From Mixta gaviniae (GTDB taxonomy: Bacteria; Pseudomonadota; Gammaproteobacteria; Enterobacterales; Enterobacteriaceae): 64,000 bases of DNA. The DNA lies in NCBI RefSeq assembly GCF_002953195.1, contig NZ_CP026377.1, forward strand, positions 310,001 through 374,000, read 5' to 3'. Below are positions 49,914 through 60,633 of the stretch, piece by piece (positions within the stretch are counted from its first letter, which is position 1; each line of letters opens with the position of its first letter). Under the pieces are notes generated by a model, which worked only from the letters and a program-made list of their open reading frames with translations, did no database searches and was not told where the DNA came from. A program made the translations under genes and the position numbers.

Positions 49914-51184
49914 AGCCCGCTCAATTCGCAAACGCCCTTATTTCGGCGCTGACGCTGCTGGTGCTGGCGGCTTTCTTTATGGGGCTGCGGCTGGATCTCG
50001 ACGGCACGCGGCTGGTGGTGGAAAACGCCGGCAGCGTGCGCTGGAACTGGATCGCCGTCGGCTGCGCCGTCGTGTTTATCTTCCAGCTGTTACGCCCGCT
50101 GCTGGGTCGCAGCCTGAAGCGCGGCGGTCACGGCGGCTTTGTGCTGCCGAGCTTCGACGGCAGCACGCCGAAACAGAAGCTGCTGGCGCTGCTGTTTATC
50201 GCCGCTGCGGTTATCTGGCCATTTCTGGTATCGCGCGGTACGGTGGATATTGCCACCCTGACGCTGATCTATGTGATGCTCGGTCTCGGTCTGAACGTCG
50301 TGGTCGGGCTTTCCGGCCTGCTGGTATTGGGTTACGGCGGCTTCTACGCTATCGGCGCCTATACCTTCGCGCTGCTTAACCACTATTACGGCCTGGGCTT
50401 CTGGCAATGTCTGCCGCTGGCGGGCATGGTGGCGGCGCTGTTCGGCCTGCTGCTCGGCTTTCCGGTGCTGCGCCTGCGCGGCGACTATCTGGCGATCGTG
50501 ACGCTCGGTTTCGGCGAAATCGTACGTATTTTGCTGCTGAACAACACCGCCTTTACCGGCGGGCCGAACGGCATCAGCCAGATCCCGAAACCGACCTTTT
50601 TCGGGCTGGAGTTTAACCGCAGCGCGCGCGAAGGGGGGTGGGATACGTTCCACCACTTCTTTGGGCTGAAGTACGATCCCAGCGACCGCATTATCTTTCT
50701 CTATCTGGTGGCGCTGCTGCTGGTGGTGCTGACGCTGTTTGTTATCAACCGGCTGCTGCGTATGCCGCTGGGCCGGGCCTGGGAAGCGCTGCGCGAAGAT
50801 GAGATCGCCTGCCGTTCGCTGGGCCTCAGCCCGACGCGCATCAAGCTAACCGCCTTCACCATCAGCGCCGCCTTCGCCGGTTTTGCCGGCAGCCTGTTCG
50901 CCGCGCGCCAGGGTTTTATCAGCCCGGAATCCTTTACCTTCGCCGAATCGGCCTTTGTGCTGGCGATCGTGGTACTGGGCGGCATGGGATCGCAGCTGGC
51001 GGTGATACTGGCGGCGATCCTGCTGGTGGTATCGCGCGAGCTGATGCGTGATTTAAACGAATACAGCATGCTGGTGTTAGGCGCGCTGATGGTGCTGATG
51101 ATGATATGGCGTCCGCAGGGGCTGCTGCCGATGCAGCGTCCGCAGCTGAAGCTAAAGCGGGATGAACAAGGAGAGCAGGCATGA
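49910..51184 (+). CDS. livM: Branched-chain amino acid ABC permease LivM
   Basis: A 424-residue permease, the second channel subunit, with an N-terminal extension of membrane segments typical of LivM and a core from about residue 115 ([20 protein letters not shown]). The coupling loop reads [18 protein letters not shown]. Start overlaps livH by four bases and its end overlaps livG by four (ATGA), so the operon is tightly coupled. Confidence 0.96.
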   Translation: MKPAQFANALISALTLLVLAAFFMGLRLDLDGTRLVVENAGSVRWNWIAVGCAVVFIFQLLRPLLGRSLKRGGHGGFVLPSFDGSTPKQKLLALLFIAAAVIWPFLVSRGTVDIATLTLIYVMLGLGLNVVVGLSGLLVLGYGGFYAIGAYTFALLNHYYGLGFWQCLPLAGMVAALFGLLLGFPVLRLRGDYLAIVTLGFGEIVRILLLNNTAFTGGPNGISQIPKPTFFGLEFNRSAREGGWDTFHHFFGLKYDPSDRIIFLYLVALLLVVLTLFVINRLLRMPLGRAWEALREDEIACRSLGLSPTRIKLTAFTISAAFAGFAGSLFAARQGFISPESFTFAESAFVLAIVVLGGMGSQLAVILAAILLVVSRELMRDLNEYSMLVLGALMVLMMIWRPQGLLPMQRPQLKLKRDEQGEQA

Positions 51185-51948
51185 GTCAGCCTTTACTGGC
51201 CGTAGAGGGCCTGATGATGCGCTTCGGCGGCCTGCTGGCGGTGAACAACGTGGCGCTTGAGCTGCGGCCGCAGGAGATTGTCTCTCTTATCGGGCCGAAC
51301 GGCGCCGGGAAAACCACGGTATTCAACTGTCTGACCGGCTTTTATAAGCCGACCGGCGGATCGATCAGGCTGCGCGACCATCAGCTGGCCGGCATGCCGG
51401 GCCAGCAGATCGCCCGTATGGGTATTGTGCGCACTTTTCAGCACGTACGCCTGTTCCGTGAAATGACGGTGATTGAAAACCTGTTGGTAGCGCAGCATCA
51501 GCATCTGAAAAGCGGCCTGTTTTCCGGCCTGCTAAAAACGCCCGCCTTTCGCCGCAGCGAAAGCGAGGCGCTGGATTACGCCGCCGGCTGGCTGCGGCGC
51601 GTCGGCCTGCTGGAGATGGCGAACCGTCAGGCGGGCAACCTGGCTTATGGTCAGCAGCGGCGTCTGGAGATTGCGCGCTGCATGGTGACGCGACCGGAAA
51701 TCCTGATGCTGGATGAACCGGCGGCGGGGCTGAACCCGAAAGAGACGCACGAGCTGGACGCACTGATCGCCGAACTGCGCGGCGAACATAAGGTGTCGGT
51801 GCTGCTGATTGAGCATGATATGAAACTGGTCATGGGCATTTCCGATCGGATTTACGTGGTGAATCAGGGGACGCCGCTGGCGAATGGCACGCCGGAAGAG
51901 GTGCGTAACAACCCGGATGTGATCCGCGCATATTTAGGTGAGGCATAA
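51181..51948 (+). CDS. livG: Branched-chain amino acid ABC ATPase LivG
   Basis: A 255-residue ABC ATPase. Walker [17 protein letters not shown] near residue 38, Q-loop RTFQHVRLF, signature [15 protein letters not shown] (the LivG form of LSGGQ), Walker [14 protein letters not shown] and the H-loop IEHD. It forms the ATPase pair with LivF. The start overlaps livM by four bases, and livF follows with a one-base gap. Confidence 0.96.
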   Translation: MSQPLLAVEGLMMRFGGLLAVNNVALELRPQEIVSLIGPNGAGKTTVFNCLTGFYKPTGGSIRLRDHQLAGMPGQQIARMGIVRTFQHVRLFREMTVIENLLVAQHQHLKSGLFSGLLKTPAFRRSESEALDYAAGWLRRVGLLEMANRQAGNLAYGQQRRLEIARCMVTRPEILMLDEPAAGLNPKETHELDALIAELRGEHKVSVLLIEHDMKLVMGISDRIYVVNQGTPLANGTPEEVRNNPDVIRAYLGEA

Positions 51949-51949
51949 C

Positions 51950-52663
51950 ATGGCGAATCCGATCTTAACGCTCAGCAGGGTGAGCGCGCATTACGGCAAG
52001 ATTCAGGCGCTGCATCAGGTCAGCCTGCATATCAACCAGGGCGAAATCGTCACGCTGATCGGCGCTAACGGCGCCGGGAAAACCACGCTGCTCGGCACAT
52101 TGTGCGGCGAACCGCGCGCGTCGGAAGGGGCGATTACCTTTGACGGCAAAGCGATCACTGACTGGCAGACGGCGCGCATTATGCGCGAAGCGATTGCCAT
52201 CGTGCCTGAAGGGCGCCGCGTCTTTTCGCGCATGACGGTTGAGGAAAACCTGGCGATGGGCGGCTTCTTCGCCAGTCGCCAGCAGTATCAGCAGCGTATT
52301 GAGCGAGTCTACCATCTCTTTCCGCGCCTGCTGGAGCGTCGGGTGCAGCGCGCCGGTACCATGTCCGGCGGCGAACAGCAGATGCTGGCGATTGGCCGTG
52401 CGCTGATGAGCCAGCCACGCCTGCTGCTGCTGGATGAACCGTCGCTCGGCCTTGCGCCAATCATCATTCAGCAGATCTTCGATACCATCGAGCAGCTGCG
52501 TCAGGAGGGGATGACCATTTTCCTCGTGGAGCAGAACGCCAACCAGGCGCTGAAGCTGGCCGATCGCGGCTACGTGCTGGAAAACGGCCACGTGGTGTTG
52601 GAGGACAGCGGCGACGCGCTGCTGGCGAACGAGGCGGTGCGCAGCGCCTACCTCGGCGCGTAA
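51950..52663 (+). CDS. livF: Branched-chain amino acid ABC ATPase LivF
   Basis: A 237-residue ABC ATPase, the E. coli length. Walker A GANGAGKTTLLGTLCG, signature TMSGGEQQMLAIGRAL, Walker B LLLLDEPSLGLAP and H-loop LVEQNANQAL (Gln/Asn form common in LivF). The ATG at 51950 lies just past the livG stop; a slightly longer frame starting inside livG is less likely. Last gene of the operon, followed by a strong terminator. Confidence 0.96.
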   Translation: MANPILTLSRVSAHYGKIQALHQVSLHINQGEIVTLIGANGAGKTTLLGTLCGEPRASEGAITFDGKAITDWQTARIMREAIAIVPEGRRVFSRMTVEENLAMGGFFASRQQYQQRIERVYHLFPRLLERRVQRAGTMSGGEQQMLAIGRALMSQPRLLLLDEPSLGLAPIIIQQIFDTIEQLRQEGMTIFLVEQNANQALKLADRGYVLENGHVVLEDSGDALLANEAVRSAYLGA

Positions 52664-52671
52664 CCCAACGG

Positions 52672-52701
52672 CGGCCCGCTCTGATGCGGGCCGTTTTTTT
52701 T
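52672..52701 (+). terminator. Terminator of the liv operon
   Basis: An 8-bp stem CGGCCCGC (52672-52679) / GCGGGCCG (52686-52693) with a 6-base loop, followed by eight T. Confidence 0.93.
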
Positions 52702-52784
52702 GCCCGATCCTGTCCTGCGTTGCTTTCCCGGTGCTGAAAGCGGGCGGCTTCTTTTCCTGCGCGCGCCATCCCGCTGCCATCTCA

Positions 52785-52837
52785 CTGTCATTTTCCGGTC
52801 ATTTAACGGTTATCTTTCCGTCATTTTCGCGTGTCAT
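52785..52837 (+). promoter_or_regulatory. PhoB (Pho box) array upstream of ugpB
   Basis: Four 7-base half-sites repeat every 11 bases: CTGTCAT (52785), CGGTCAT (52796), CGGTTAT (52807) and CCGTCAT (52818), with 4-base A/T-rich spacers, the exact layout of tandem Pho boxes (consensus CTGTCAT). A fifth, GTGTCAT (52831-52837), is shifted by two bases. This indicates induction of the ugp operon by PhoB under phosphate starvation, as in E. coli. Confidence 0.88.
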
Positions 52838-52901
52838 GTTACTTCGCGAATGAGAAAAAAGCGTGATTTCGTATACACCTACAATGTCACAGGAAAATGC
52901 T

Positions 52902-54221
52902 ATGTCCTCCTTTACGTTTCGTCATACCGCTCTCAGCATGCTGCTGGGGCTGGCACTGAGCAGCAACGCCCTGGCCGCGACGGACATTCCGTTCTGGCAT
53001 TCAATGGAAGGCGAACTGGGCAAAGAAGTTGACTCACTGGCACAGCGTTTTAACCAGGCGCACCCGGATTACAACGTGGTGCCGGTTTACAAAGGCAACT
53101 ATGAACAGAGCCTGGCGGCGGGTATCGCGGCCGTGCGTACCGGCAAGGCGCCGGCGATATTGCAGGTGTATGAAGTGGGCACCGCCACCATGATGGCATC
53201 GCGCGCCATCAAGCCTGTCTATGAAGTGTTTAACGCGGCGGGCATCAAGTTTGATGAGTCGCAGTTTGTGCCGACCGTCGCCGGCTACTACACCGATGCG
53301 AAAAGCGGTCACTTACTGTCGCAGCCGTTCAACAGCTCTACGCCGGTGCTGTACTACAACAAAGACGCCTTTAAAAAAGCGGGGCTGGATCCCGAACAGC
53401 CGCCGAAAACCTGGCAGCAGCTGGTGAAAGATACCGCCGCGCTGCGTAAAGCAGGCATGAAATGCGGCTACGCCAGCGGCTGGCAGGGCTGGATCCAGAT
53501 TGAAAACTTCAGCGCCTGGCATGGCCTGCCGGTAGCGACAGAAAACAACGGCTTCGGCGGCACCCACGCGCAGCTGATTTTCAACAAGCCGGAGCAGGTG
53601 CGTCATATCGCCATGCTGGCGGAGATGAACAAGAAAGGGGACTTCACCTACTTTGGCCGCAAGGATGAATCGACCGAGAAGTTCTATAACGGCGACTGCG
53701 CCATCACTACCGCCTCTTCCGGGTCGCTGGCGGATATTCGTCAGCACGCCAAATTTAACTACGGCGTCGGCATGATGCCGTATGACGAAACCGTGCCCGC
53801 CGCGCCGCAGAACGCCATTATCGGCGGCGCCAGCCTGTGGGTGATGCAGGGCAAAGAGAGCGCCACCTATAAAGGGGTCGCCGAGTTCCTGCAGTTCCTT
53901 ACCCAGCCGGAAATCGCCGCCGAATGGCATCAAAAAACCGGCTACCTGCCGATCACCCAAGCCGCGTTCGACCTGACACGGCAGCAGGGTTTCTACGATA
54001 AGAATCCCGGTGCGGATATCGCCACCCGTCAGATGCTGAACAAGCCGCCGTTGCCGTTCACCAAAGGGCTGCGCCTCGGCAATATGCCGCAGATCCGCAC
54101 CATCGTTGACGAAGAGCTGGAAAGCGTCTGGAACGGCAGCAAAACGCCGCAGGCGGCGCTCGACGCTGCGGTACAGCGCGGCAATTTACTGCTGCGCCGC
54201 TTCGAACAGCAGGTGAAATAA
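52902..54221 (+). CDS. ugpB: sn-Glycerol-3-phosphate periplasmic binding protein UgpB
   Basis: A 439-residue binding protein close to E. coli UgpB. Signal peptide to about residue 24 ([13 protein letters not shown]), then [39 protein letters not shown] and [18 protein letters not shown], the ligand-binding segments. It captures glycerol-3-phosphate and glycerophosphodiesters in the periplasm. I chose the ATG at 52902, since AGGA lies eight bases upstream and the length matches; frames from 52863 or 52884 are longer. First gene of the operon, under the PhoB array. Confidence 0.95.
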   Translation: MSSFTFRHTALSMLLGLALSSNALAATDIPFWHSMEGELGKEVDSLAQRFNQAHPDYNVVPVYKGNYEQSLAAGIAAVRTGKAPAILQVYEVGTATMMASRAIKPVYEVFNAAGIKFDESQFVPTVAGYYTDAKSGHLLSQPFNSSTPVLYYNKDAFKKAGLDPEQPPKTWQQLVKDTAALRKAGMKCGYASGWQGWIQIENFSAWHGLPVATENNGFGGTHAQLIFNKPEQVRHIAMLAEMNKKGDFTYFGRKDESTEKFYNGDCAITTASSGSLADIRQHAKFNYGVGMMPYDETVPAAPQNAIIGGASLWVMQGKESATYKGVAEFLQFLTQPEIAAEWHQKTGYLPITQAAFDLTRQQGFYDKNPGADIATRQMLNKPPLPFTKGLRLGNMPQIRTIVDEELESVWNGSKTPQAALDAAVQRGNLLLRRFEQQVK

Positions 54222-54227
54222 GGCCGG

Positions 54228-54251
54228 GCCGGGCGGCAGGCGCCGCCCGGC
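54228..54251 (+). terminator. Intercistronic hairpin between ugpB and ugpA
   Basis: A 10-bp perfect stem GCCGGGCGGC (54228-54237) / GCCGCCCGGC (54242-54251) with a 4-base loop and no T-run, right after the ugpB stop. It likely stabilises the ugpB mRNA so the binding protein is made in excess. Confidence 0.75.
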
Positions 54252-54306
54252 TATGCGCTAACGCCACGCCAGGTTTTATCCCGCCGATCTGTTATGGAAT
54301 CACCGC

Positions 54307-55194
54307 ATGTCCAGCTCTCGTCCCGTTTTTCGTTCGCGCTGGTTACCCTGGGTGCTGGTTCTGCCCCAGCTGGTAATTACGCTGATCTTTTTTATCTGGC
54401 CCGCCGGAGAGGCGCTCTGGTACTCGGTACAAAACGTCGATCCTTTCGGCTTTTCCAGCACCTTTGTCGGGCTGGAGAATTTCCGCCGCCTGCTGGATGA
54501 TGACTACTATCTGGCCTCCTTCTGGACCACGCTGCTGTTTAGCGCGCTGGTAACCGGCTGCGGGCTGGTGATTTCGCTGCTGTTCGCCGCGCTGGTGGAT
54601 TACGTGCTGCGGCTGCGCCGTTTGTATCAGACGCTGCTGCTGCTGCCCTATGCGGTGGCGCCCGCCATCGCAGCGGTGCTGTGGATGTTCCTGTTCAATC
54701 CCGGTATTGGCCTGATCACCCATTTTCTGCACCACTTCGGCTACAACTGGAACCATGCGCAGAGCAGCGGTCAGGCGATGTTTCTGGTCGTGCTGGCGTC
54801 GGTCTGGCAGCAGATCAGCTACAACTTTCTGTTCTTCTTCGCGGCGCTGCAGTCCATTCCCCGCTCGCTGGTGGAGGCGGCGGCGATTGACGGCGCCGGG
54901 CCGGTGCGGCGCTTTTTCTGTTTATCGCTGCCGCTGATCGCGCCGGTGAGCTTCTTCCTGCTGGTGGTGAACCTGGTCTACGCCTTCTTCGATACCTTCC
55001 CGGTGATCGACGCGGCGACCCAGGGCGGGCCGGTGCAGGCGACCACTACGCTGATTTATAAGATCTACCGCGAAGGCTTTGCCGGGCTGGATCTTTCATC
55101 GTCTGCCGCGCAGTCGGTGGTGCTGATGTTCCTGGTGATCCTGTTGACGGTGATCCAGTTCCGCTACGTTGAGCGTAAGGTGCGTTACCAATGA
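54307..55194 (+). CDS. ugpA: Glycerol-3-phosphate ABC permease UgpA
   Basis: A 295-residue MalF-type permease with six membrane segments. The start [20 protein letters not shown] and the EAA coupling loop [24 protein letters not shown] near residue 200 are typical. It forms the membrane channel with UgpE. The 85-base gap after ugpB holds the hairpin; its stop overlaps the ugpE ATG by four bases. Confidence 0.96.
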   Translation: MSSSRPVFRSRWLPWVLVLPQLVITLIFFIWPAGEALWYSVQNVDPFGFSSTFVGLENFRRLLDDDYYLASFWTTLLFSALVTGCGLVISLLFAALVDYVLRLRRLYQTLLLLPYAVAPAIAAVLWMFLFNPGIGLITHFLHHFGYNWNHAQSSGQAMFLVVLASVWQQISYNFLFFFAALQSIPRSLVEAAAIDGAGPVRRFFCLSLPLIAPVSFFLLVVNLVYAFFDTFPVIDAATQGGPVQATTTLIYKIYREGFAGLDLSSSAAQSVVLMFLVILLTVIQFRYVERKVRYQ

Positions 55195-56036
55195 TTGAAA
55201 ACCGACGCGGGCTGGATATTTTCAGCCACCTGATGCTGATTGCCGGCATCCTGACCATTCTCTTTCCGCTTTGGGTCGCCTTTGTTGCCGCGACGCTGGA
55301 TAACCAGCAGGTGTTTCAGGTGCCGATGACCCTGATCCCCGGCAGCCAGCTGTGGCATAACGTACGCGAAATCTGGCTGCACGGTGTCAGCAGCCAGAGC
55401 GCGCCGATGAGCGTGCTGCTGGTCAATAGCACACTGATGGCGCTGGGCATCACGCTGGGCAAAATCACCGTCTCGATCCTCTCTGCCTTTGCGCTGGTCT
55501 GGTTCCGCTTTCCGCTGCGCAATCTGGTGTTCTGGATGATCTTTATCACCCTGATGCTGCCGGTAGAGGTGCGTATTTTCCCGACGGTGGAGGTGGTGGC
55601 GAACCTGAGGCTGCTCGACAGCTATAGCGGGTTGACGCTGCCGCTGATGGCATCGGCGACCGCCACCTTTCTGTTTCGGCAGTTTTTTATGTCGCTGCCG
55701 GATGAGCTGATCGAGGCGGCGCGCATCGACGGCGCCAGCCCGATGCGCTTCTTCCGCGATATCGTGCTGCCGCTGTCGCGCACCAATCTGGCGGCGCTGT
55801 TCGTGATCACCTTTATCTACGGCTGGAATCAGTATCTCTGGCCGATCCTGATCACCAGCGAAACGCGAATGGGCACCGCCGTGGCGGGTATCCGCAGCAT
55901 GATCTCGTCTGGCGAAGGCACCACCCAGTGGAACCTGGTGATGGCGGCGATGCTGCTGACGCTGATCCCGCCGGTGGTGGTGGTCATGGTGATGCAGCGG
56001 GCGTTTGTTCGTGGTCTGGTCGAAAGCGAGAAATAA
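55191..56036 (+). CDS. ugpE: Glycerol-3-phosphate ABC permease UgpE
   Basis: A 281-residue MalG-type permease with six membrane segments. It begins [19 protein letters not shown] and has the EAA loop [20 protein letters not shown] near residue 180. Pairs with UgpA; UgpC drives transport. Overlaps ugpA by four bases and is followed after 3 bases by ugpC. Confidence 0.96.
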   Translation: MIENRRGLDIFSHLMLIAGILTILFPLWVAFVAATLDNQQVFQVPMTLIPGSQLWHNVREIWLHGVSSQSAPMSVLLVNSTLMALGITLGKITVSILSAFALVWFRFPLRNLVFWMIFITLMLPVEVRIFPTVEVVANLRLLDSYSGLTLPLMASATATFLFRQFFMSLPDELIEAARIDGASPMRFFRDIVLPLSRTNLAALFVITFIYGWNQYLWPILITSETRMGTAVAGIRSMISSGEGTTQWNLVMAAMLLTLIPPVVVVMVMQRAFVRGLVESEK

Positions 56037-56039
56037 ACT

Positions 56040-57113
56040 ATGGCAGCAGTAACCCTTCAGGCCGTCACCAAATCGTATGACGGCAAGCAGCAAATTATTC
56101 AGCCGCTGGACGTAGCGATCCGCGACGGCGAGTTTATGGTGATGGTCGGCCCGTCCGGCTGCGGCAAATCGACGCTGTTGCGCATGGTGGCGGGCCTGGA
56201 GCGCGTCACCAGCGGCGATATCTACATCGACGCTGAACGCGTGACGGAGCGGGAGCCGAAAGATCGCGGCATCGCGATGGTGTTTCAGAACTACGCGCTC
56301 TATCCGCATATGACGGTAGAGGAGAACATGGCCTGGGGCCTGAAAATTCGCGGCATGGGGCGCGAGCTGATCCGCCAGCGCGTGCTGGAGACGGCGCGTA
56401 GCCTGGAGCTGGAGGCGCTGCTGAAGCGGCGGCCGCGCGAGCTTTCCGGCGGCCAGCGTCAGCGCGTGGCGATGGGCCGCGCCATCGTACGCGAACCGGC
56501 GCTGTTTCTGTTCGATGAGCCGCTCTCTAACCTTGATGCGCGCCTGCGCGTGCAGATGCGTCTGGAGCTGCAGCAGCTGCATCGTCGGCTACAGACCACC
56601 AGCCTCTACGTCACGCACGATCAGGTTGAGGCGATGACGCTGGCGCAGCGGGTGATGGTGATGAATAAAGGGATTGTCGAGCAGGTCGGCACGCCGGTCG
56701 AAGTCTATGAGCGTCCCGCTACGCGCTTCGTCGCCAGCTTTATCGGCTCGCCCGCGATGAACCTGTTCGATGGCGTATTCAGCCACGACGGCGGCGCGTT
56801 TCAGCTGGCGGACGGCTTCGCGCTGCCGCTGGTCAACGCACAGACCCGTCGGGCGAACCAGACGGCGACGCTGGGCATTCGCCCGGAACATATTCGGCTC
56901 AGCAGCCGGGAGGCGGGCGGCATTCCGCTCACTGTCGACACGCTGGAGATCCTCGGCGCGGATAATCTGGCGCATGGCCGCTGGGGCGACCGGCAGGTTG
57001 TGGTACGCTTGCCGCACGTTGAGCGTCCTGCGCCGGGCAGCCTGCTGTGGCTGCATCTGCCCACAGAGGCGCTGCACTTTTTCTCTGCCGAACATGGAGC
57101 CCGACTGGAATGA
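56040..57113 (+). CDS. ugpC: Glycerol-3-phosphate ABC ATPase UgpC
   Basis: A 357-residue MalK-type ATPase. Walker [18 protein letters not shown]-loop [14 protein letters not shown], signature [15 protein letters not shown], Walker [13 protein letters not shown] and H-loop [11 protein letters not shown]. The C-terminal TOBE domain (after about residue 240: [11 protein letters not shown]) is regulatory; in E. coli UgpC is inhibited by internal phosphate. Its last bases overlap the start of ugpQ. Confidence 0.96.
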   Translation: MAAVTLQAVTKSYDGKQQIIQPLDVAIRDGEFMVMVGPSGCGKSTLLRMVAGLERVTSGDIYIDAERVTEREPKDRGIAMVFQNYALYPHMTVEENMAWGLKIRGMGRELIRQRVLETARSLELEALLKRRPRELSGGQRQRVAMGRAIVREPALFLFDEPLSNLDARLRVQMRLELQQLHRRLQTTSLYVTHDQVEAMTLAQRVMVMNKGIVEQVGTPVEVYERPATRFVASFIGSPAMNLFDGVFSHDGGAFQLADGFALPLVNAQTRRANQTATLGIRPEHIRLSSREAGGIPLTVDTLEILGADNLAHGRWGDRQVVVRLPHVERPAPGSLLWLHLPTEALHFFSAEHGARLE

Positions 57114-57847
57114 CGAAACCCTGGCCTTATCCCCGTATCGTCGCGCACCGCGGCGGCGGCAAGCTGGCGCCGGAGAACACCTTAGCCGCCATCGATACCG
57201 GCGCCCGCTATGGCCACACCATGATTGAATTCGATGCCAAACTGTCGCGCGATGAGCAGATCTTCCTGCTGCACGACGATACGCTCGATCGCACCAGCAA
57301 CGGCTGGGGCGTGGCGGGCGAGCTGCCGTGGGAGAAGCTGGCGCAGCTGGATGTGGGCGGCTGGTTCGGCAAAGCGTTCGAGGCGGAGCGGCTGCCGCTG
57401 CTGACAGAAGTGGCGGCGCGCTGCCGCCAGCACCGTTTAATGGCCAACATTGAAATCAAACCGACCACCGGCAGCGAGCGCGCCACCGGACGGGCGGTGG
57501 CGCTGGCGGCGAGTGAACTTTGGCACGGTGCCACTCCGCCGCTGCTCTCCTCCTTCTCTTTCGAGGCGCTAGAGGCGGCGATGCAGGCAGCACCGGCGTT
57601 GCCGCGCGGCCTGCTACTGGATGAGTGGAATGAGAACTGGCAGGCAATGGCGCAGGCGCTGGATTGCGTCTCCCTGCACCTGAATCATCGTTTACTGAAT
57701 GCGGCGCGCACCGCAGAGATCAAGCGCGCGGGCTTAAAAATACTGGTCTATACCGTGAACCAGCCCGAACGCGCGCGCCTGTTGCTGGCATGGGGCGTCG
57801 ATGCGATCTGTACCGATCGCATCGATATTATCGGCCCCGATTTTTGA
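57110..57847 (+). CDS. ugpQ: Cytoplasmic glycerophosphodiester phosphodiesterase UgpQ
   Basis: A 245-residue GDPD-family enzyme that hydrolyses imported glycerophosphodiesters to glycerol-3-phosphate and an alcohol. Catalytic residues are seen in [18 protein letters not shown] (His-Arg, Glu), [11 protein letters not shown] (Glu, Asp) and [13 protein letters not shown] (His). The ATG at 57110 overlaps the ugpC TGA by four bases and gives the E. coli length; a longer frame starting inside ugpC is rejected. Last gene of the operon. The stop is four bases before the stop of the convergent yhhA. Confidence 0.95.
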   Translation: MTKPWPYPRIVAHRGGGKLAPENTLAAIDTGARYGHTMIEFDAKLSRDEQIFLLHDDTLDRTSNGWGVAGELPWEKLAQLDVGGWFGKAFEAERLPLLTEVAARCRQHRLMANIEIKPTTGSERATGRAVALAASELWHGATPPLLSSFSFEALEAAMQAAPALPRGLLLDEWNENWQAMAQALDCVSLHLNHRLLNAARTAEIKRAGLKILVYTVNQPERARLLLAWGVDAICTDRIDIIGPDF

Positions 57848-57850
57848 GCA

Positions 57851-58156
57851 TCAGTTGCTCTGGTTGATCGGCGGGTAGTGCGTGGCGCTGCCGGGCTGCG
57901 ACTGGATCACGCGCTGCTGCGTGCTGTTGCGCTGCTCCTGCAGACGACGCTGCGTCTGCTGGGTCTGCTGCAGCTGATCCTGGCGCAGCTTGTTCTGCTG
58001 TTGCATCTGGTTCGACTGCATCTGGTTCTGCAGCCGCTGCTGGCTGGGGTTATAGCCAGGCTGGTTCGGGTTATTGTTATTATTGTTAAGCATATTTGCC
58101 ATGCCGCTGGGCGGCAGCAGCGCGATAAAAACCATCAGTAATTTTTTCACTTTCAT
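57851..58156 (-). CDS. yhhA: DUF2756 family periplasmic protein YhhA
   Basis: A 101-residue secreted protein resembling E. coli YhhA but shorter. After a signal peptide (MKVKKLLMVFIALLPPSGMA) come an Asn run (NNNNNN), and a Gln-rich, probably coiled-coil middle (QMQSNQMQQQNKLRQDQLQQ). Function unknown. The Gln/Asn repeats explain its length differences between species. It lies between ugpQ and ggt as in E. coli and is divergent from ggt. Confidence 0.88.
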   Translation of the reverse strand: MKVKKLLMVFIALLPPSGMANMLNNNNNNPNQPGYNPSQQRLQNQMQSNQMQQQNKLRQDQLQQTQQTQRRLQEQRNSTQQRVIQSQPGSATHYPPINQSN

Positions 58157-58329
58157 TCTCCTTTCGGGACAGCGATACCGCTGTCCATGGCCTTCTCTAA
58201 GTTTAACTCACCCTGGACTATCGGCATGGCGATAAAGGCGAATTTGCGTTAACTCTCGCTTTTTTGGCTTATTTTGTGCATGTTTAGCAAAAGTAAACAC
58301 AATGTAAAAACAATAAGAGGGTGGATGAG

Positions 58330-60077
58330 ATGCAAAAAAACGTGAAGGGATGGGGGCTGGCCGCGTCGCTGCTGGCATCGCTGTGGGGGCGCCAGCGCTG
58401 GCGCTGGTGCAAAACGCGCCGCCGGTCTCCTACGGCATTGAAGCGGATACGTTCCATCCGGTGAAGGCGCAGCAGGGCATGGTCGCCTCGGTAGACGCAC
58501 TGGCCACCCAGGTGGGCGTGGATATTCTGCGCCAGGGCGGCAACGCCGTTGATGCCGCTGTCGCGGTCGGCTTCGCGCTGGCGGTAACCCATCCGCAGGC
58601 GGGCAACCTGGGCGGCGGCGGCTTTATGCTGCTGCGCACCGCTTCCGGGCGCGCTACCGCCATCGACTTTCGCGAAATCGCGCCGTCGCGCGCCAGCCGC
58701 GATATGTTCCTGGATAAGCAGGGCAACGCCGACAGCAAACTCTCTTTAACTTCGCCGCTCGCTTCCGGCACGCCGGGCACGGTGGCGGGCTTCGCGCTGG
58801 CGGCGCAAAAGTATGGCACGCTGCCGCTGAGCCGTCTGCTGCAGCCGGCGATCACGCTGGCGCAGCAGGGTATTATCGTCAATGACGCGCTGGCCGACGA
58901 TCTCAATACCTACGGCAAAGAGGTGCTGCTGAGCCACGACAACAGCCGGGCTATTTTCTTCAAGCCGGACGGCACGCCTTACCAAAAGGGCGAACGGCTG
59001 GTGCAGAAGAACCTGGCGCACAGCCTGTCGCTGATTGCGCAACAAGGCCCGGACGCTTTCTATAAGGGCGCCATTGCCGATGAGATTGCGGCGGAAATGG
59101 CTGAGCATGGCGGGCTGATCGGCAAAGCGGACCTGGCGAATTATCGCGCCGTCGAGCGCCAGCCGATCAGCGGCAGCTATCGCGGCTATCAGGTCTTCTC
59201 AATGCCGCCGCCCTCCTCTGGCGGCATTCATATCGTACAGATCCTGAATATTCTGGAGAACTTCGACCTGGCGAAAATGGGCTTCGGCAGCGCCGATGCG
59301 CTGCAGGTGATGGCCGAGGCGGAGAAATATGCCTATGCCGACCGCTCCGAATATCTGGGCGATCCCGAGTTCGTGAAGGTGCCCTGGCAGGCGCTGACCA
59401 GCAAGGCATATGCCAAATCGCTGGCGCAGCAGATTGACGTCGCCAAAGCGCGCCCGTCCGATCAGATCAAACCCGGCAAGCTGGAACCTTATGAAAGCAA
59501 TCAGACCACCCATTTTTCCGTGGTGGATAAACAGGGTAACGCCGTGGCGGTGACCTACACGCTGAACACTAACTTCGGCAGCGGCATCGTGGCGGGCAAA
59601 AGCGGCATTCTGCTGAATAATGAGATGGATGATTTCTCCGCGCGTCCCGGCACGCCGAACGTCTACGGTCTGGTGGGCGGCGAAGCGAACGCCATTCAGC
59701 CCGGCAAACGTCCGCTTTCGTCAATGTCGCCAACCATCGTGGCGAAGGAGGGCAAAACCTGGCTGGTTACCGGCAGCCCGGGCGGCAGCCGCATTATCAC
59801 CACCGTACTGCAAATGGTGGTAAACAGCATCGATTTCGGTATGAACGTAGCGGAAGCGACCAACGCGCCGCGCTTCCATCATCAGTGGCTGCCGGATCAG
59901 CTACGGGTGGAGAAAGGGTTTAGCCCTGATACGCTGAAGCTGCTGAGCGCCAAAGGGCAGAATGTGAAAGTGCTGCCGGCGATGGGCAGTACCCAGAGCA
60001 TTATGATCGGGCCTGACGGCACGTTATATGGCGCTTCCGATCCGCGCACCGTCGACGATTTAACGGCGGGGTATTGA
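58330..60077 (+). CDS. ggt: Gamma-glutamyltransferase Ggt (frameshifted in the signal peptide as sequenced)
   Basis: The periplasmic Ntn-hydrolase that cleaves glutathione and transfers gamma-glutamyl groups. From the ATG at 58330 (MQKNVKGWGLAASLLASLWG) the frame breaks at the G-run around 58385-58389: one extra G gives SLWGAPALALVQNAPP, completing a normal signal peptide, with about 582 residues in all, the E. coli length. The rest is intact: NAVDAAVAVGFALAVTHPQ, the self-cleaving site NQTTHFSVVDKQGNAVAVTY with the nucleophile Thr, SMSPTIV and GSPGGSRIITT in the small subunit. Without correction, translation would have to start further in and lose the export signal. Divergent from yhhA. Confidence 0.93.
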
Positions 60078-60123
60078 GCCTGGCACCGGGCCGGCGAGGC
60101 AGCTGACCGGCCCGGCTACATTA

Positions 60124-60633
60124 TTAACGTGACGGGCGCGGCGGACGCAGCCGCGCCATATACTGCACATCCACCATTTCCCCTGCGCGCAGCGCATAAC
60201 GGGAAGCCGTCCCTTCAGTCACAAAACCAAATTTGTTATAGAGCGCCAGCGCCGCTGCGTTATCGGTATAAACCGTTAGCTCGATGCGTTCGACGTTCAG
60301 CCAGTTATCGCACAGGTCAATCATGGCGCGCATTAATGCCCCGGCGACGCCCTGGCCGCGCTGGTCAGCATCCACGCCAAGGCCGAAAGTGGCGCTATGG
60401 CGGTGGCGTGGCGACTGATTGACCTCCAGCGTCAGCTGTCCGACGACGCGATCGTCAAGGCAGGCGACCAGCGAATAGTGGCCAGGATGCTGCTGCGCGA
60501 TGCGCTGCTGCCACTGGGTTAACGAGGGATAGGGGATTTGCAGGGTGTCGCTGTAGGTACTCTCCTGCGCGTAGATATGCTGCAGGGCGTGCGCATCCTG
60601 CGGCTCAACGTAACGTACCACGATGTTGCTCAT
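60124..60633 (-). CDS. yhhY: GNAT N-acetyltransferase YhhY
   Basis: A 169-residue acetyltransferase similar to E. coli YhhY. The acetyl-CoA loop is GVDADQRGQGVAGALMRAMI near residue 90, followed by DLCDNWLNVERIELTV and NKFGFVTEGTASRYALR. E. coli YhhY acetylates certain free amino acids and aminoacyl conjugates, giving resistance to some toxic peptides. The C-terminus has a basic RPPRPSR tail. In E. coli, ryhB and yhhX lie beyond it; ryhB does here too. Confidence 0.92.
   Translation of the reverse strand: MSNIVVRYVEPQDAHALQHIYAQESTYSDTLQIPYPSLTQWQQRIAQQHPGHYSLVACLDDRVVGQLTLEVNQSPRHRHSATFGLGVDADQRGQGVAGALMRAMIDLCDNWLNVERIELTVYTDNAAALALYNKFGFVTEGTASRYALRAGEMVDVQYMARLRPPRPSR

Noticed and set aside
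55185..56582. Long minus-strand frame opposite ugpE and ugpC
   Set aside because: Antisense shadow of well-supported genes; His/Gln/Arg-rich composition is typical of GC-rich antisense frames.
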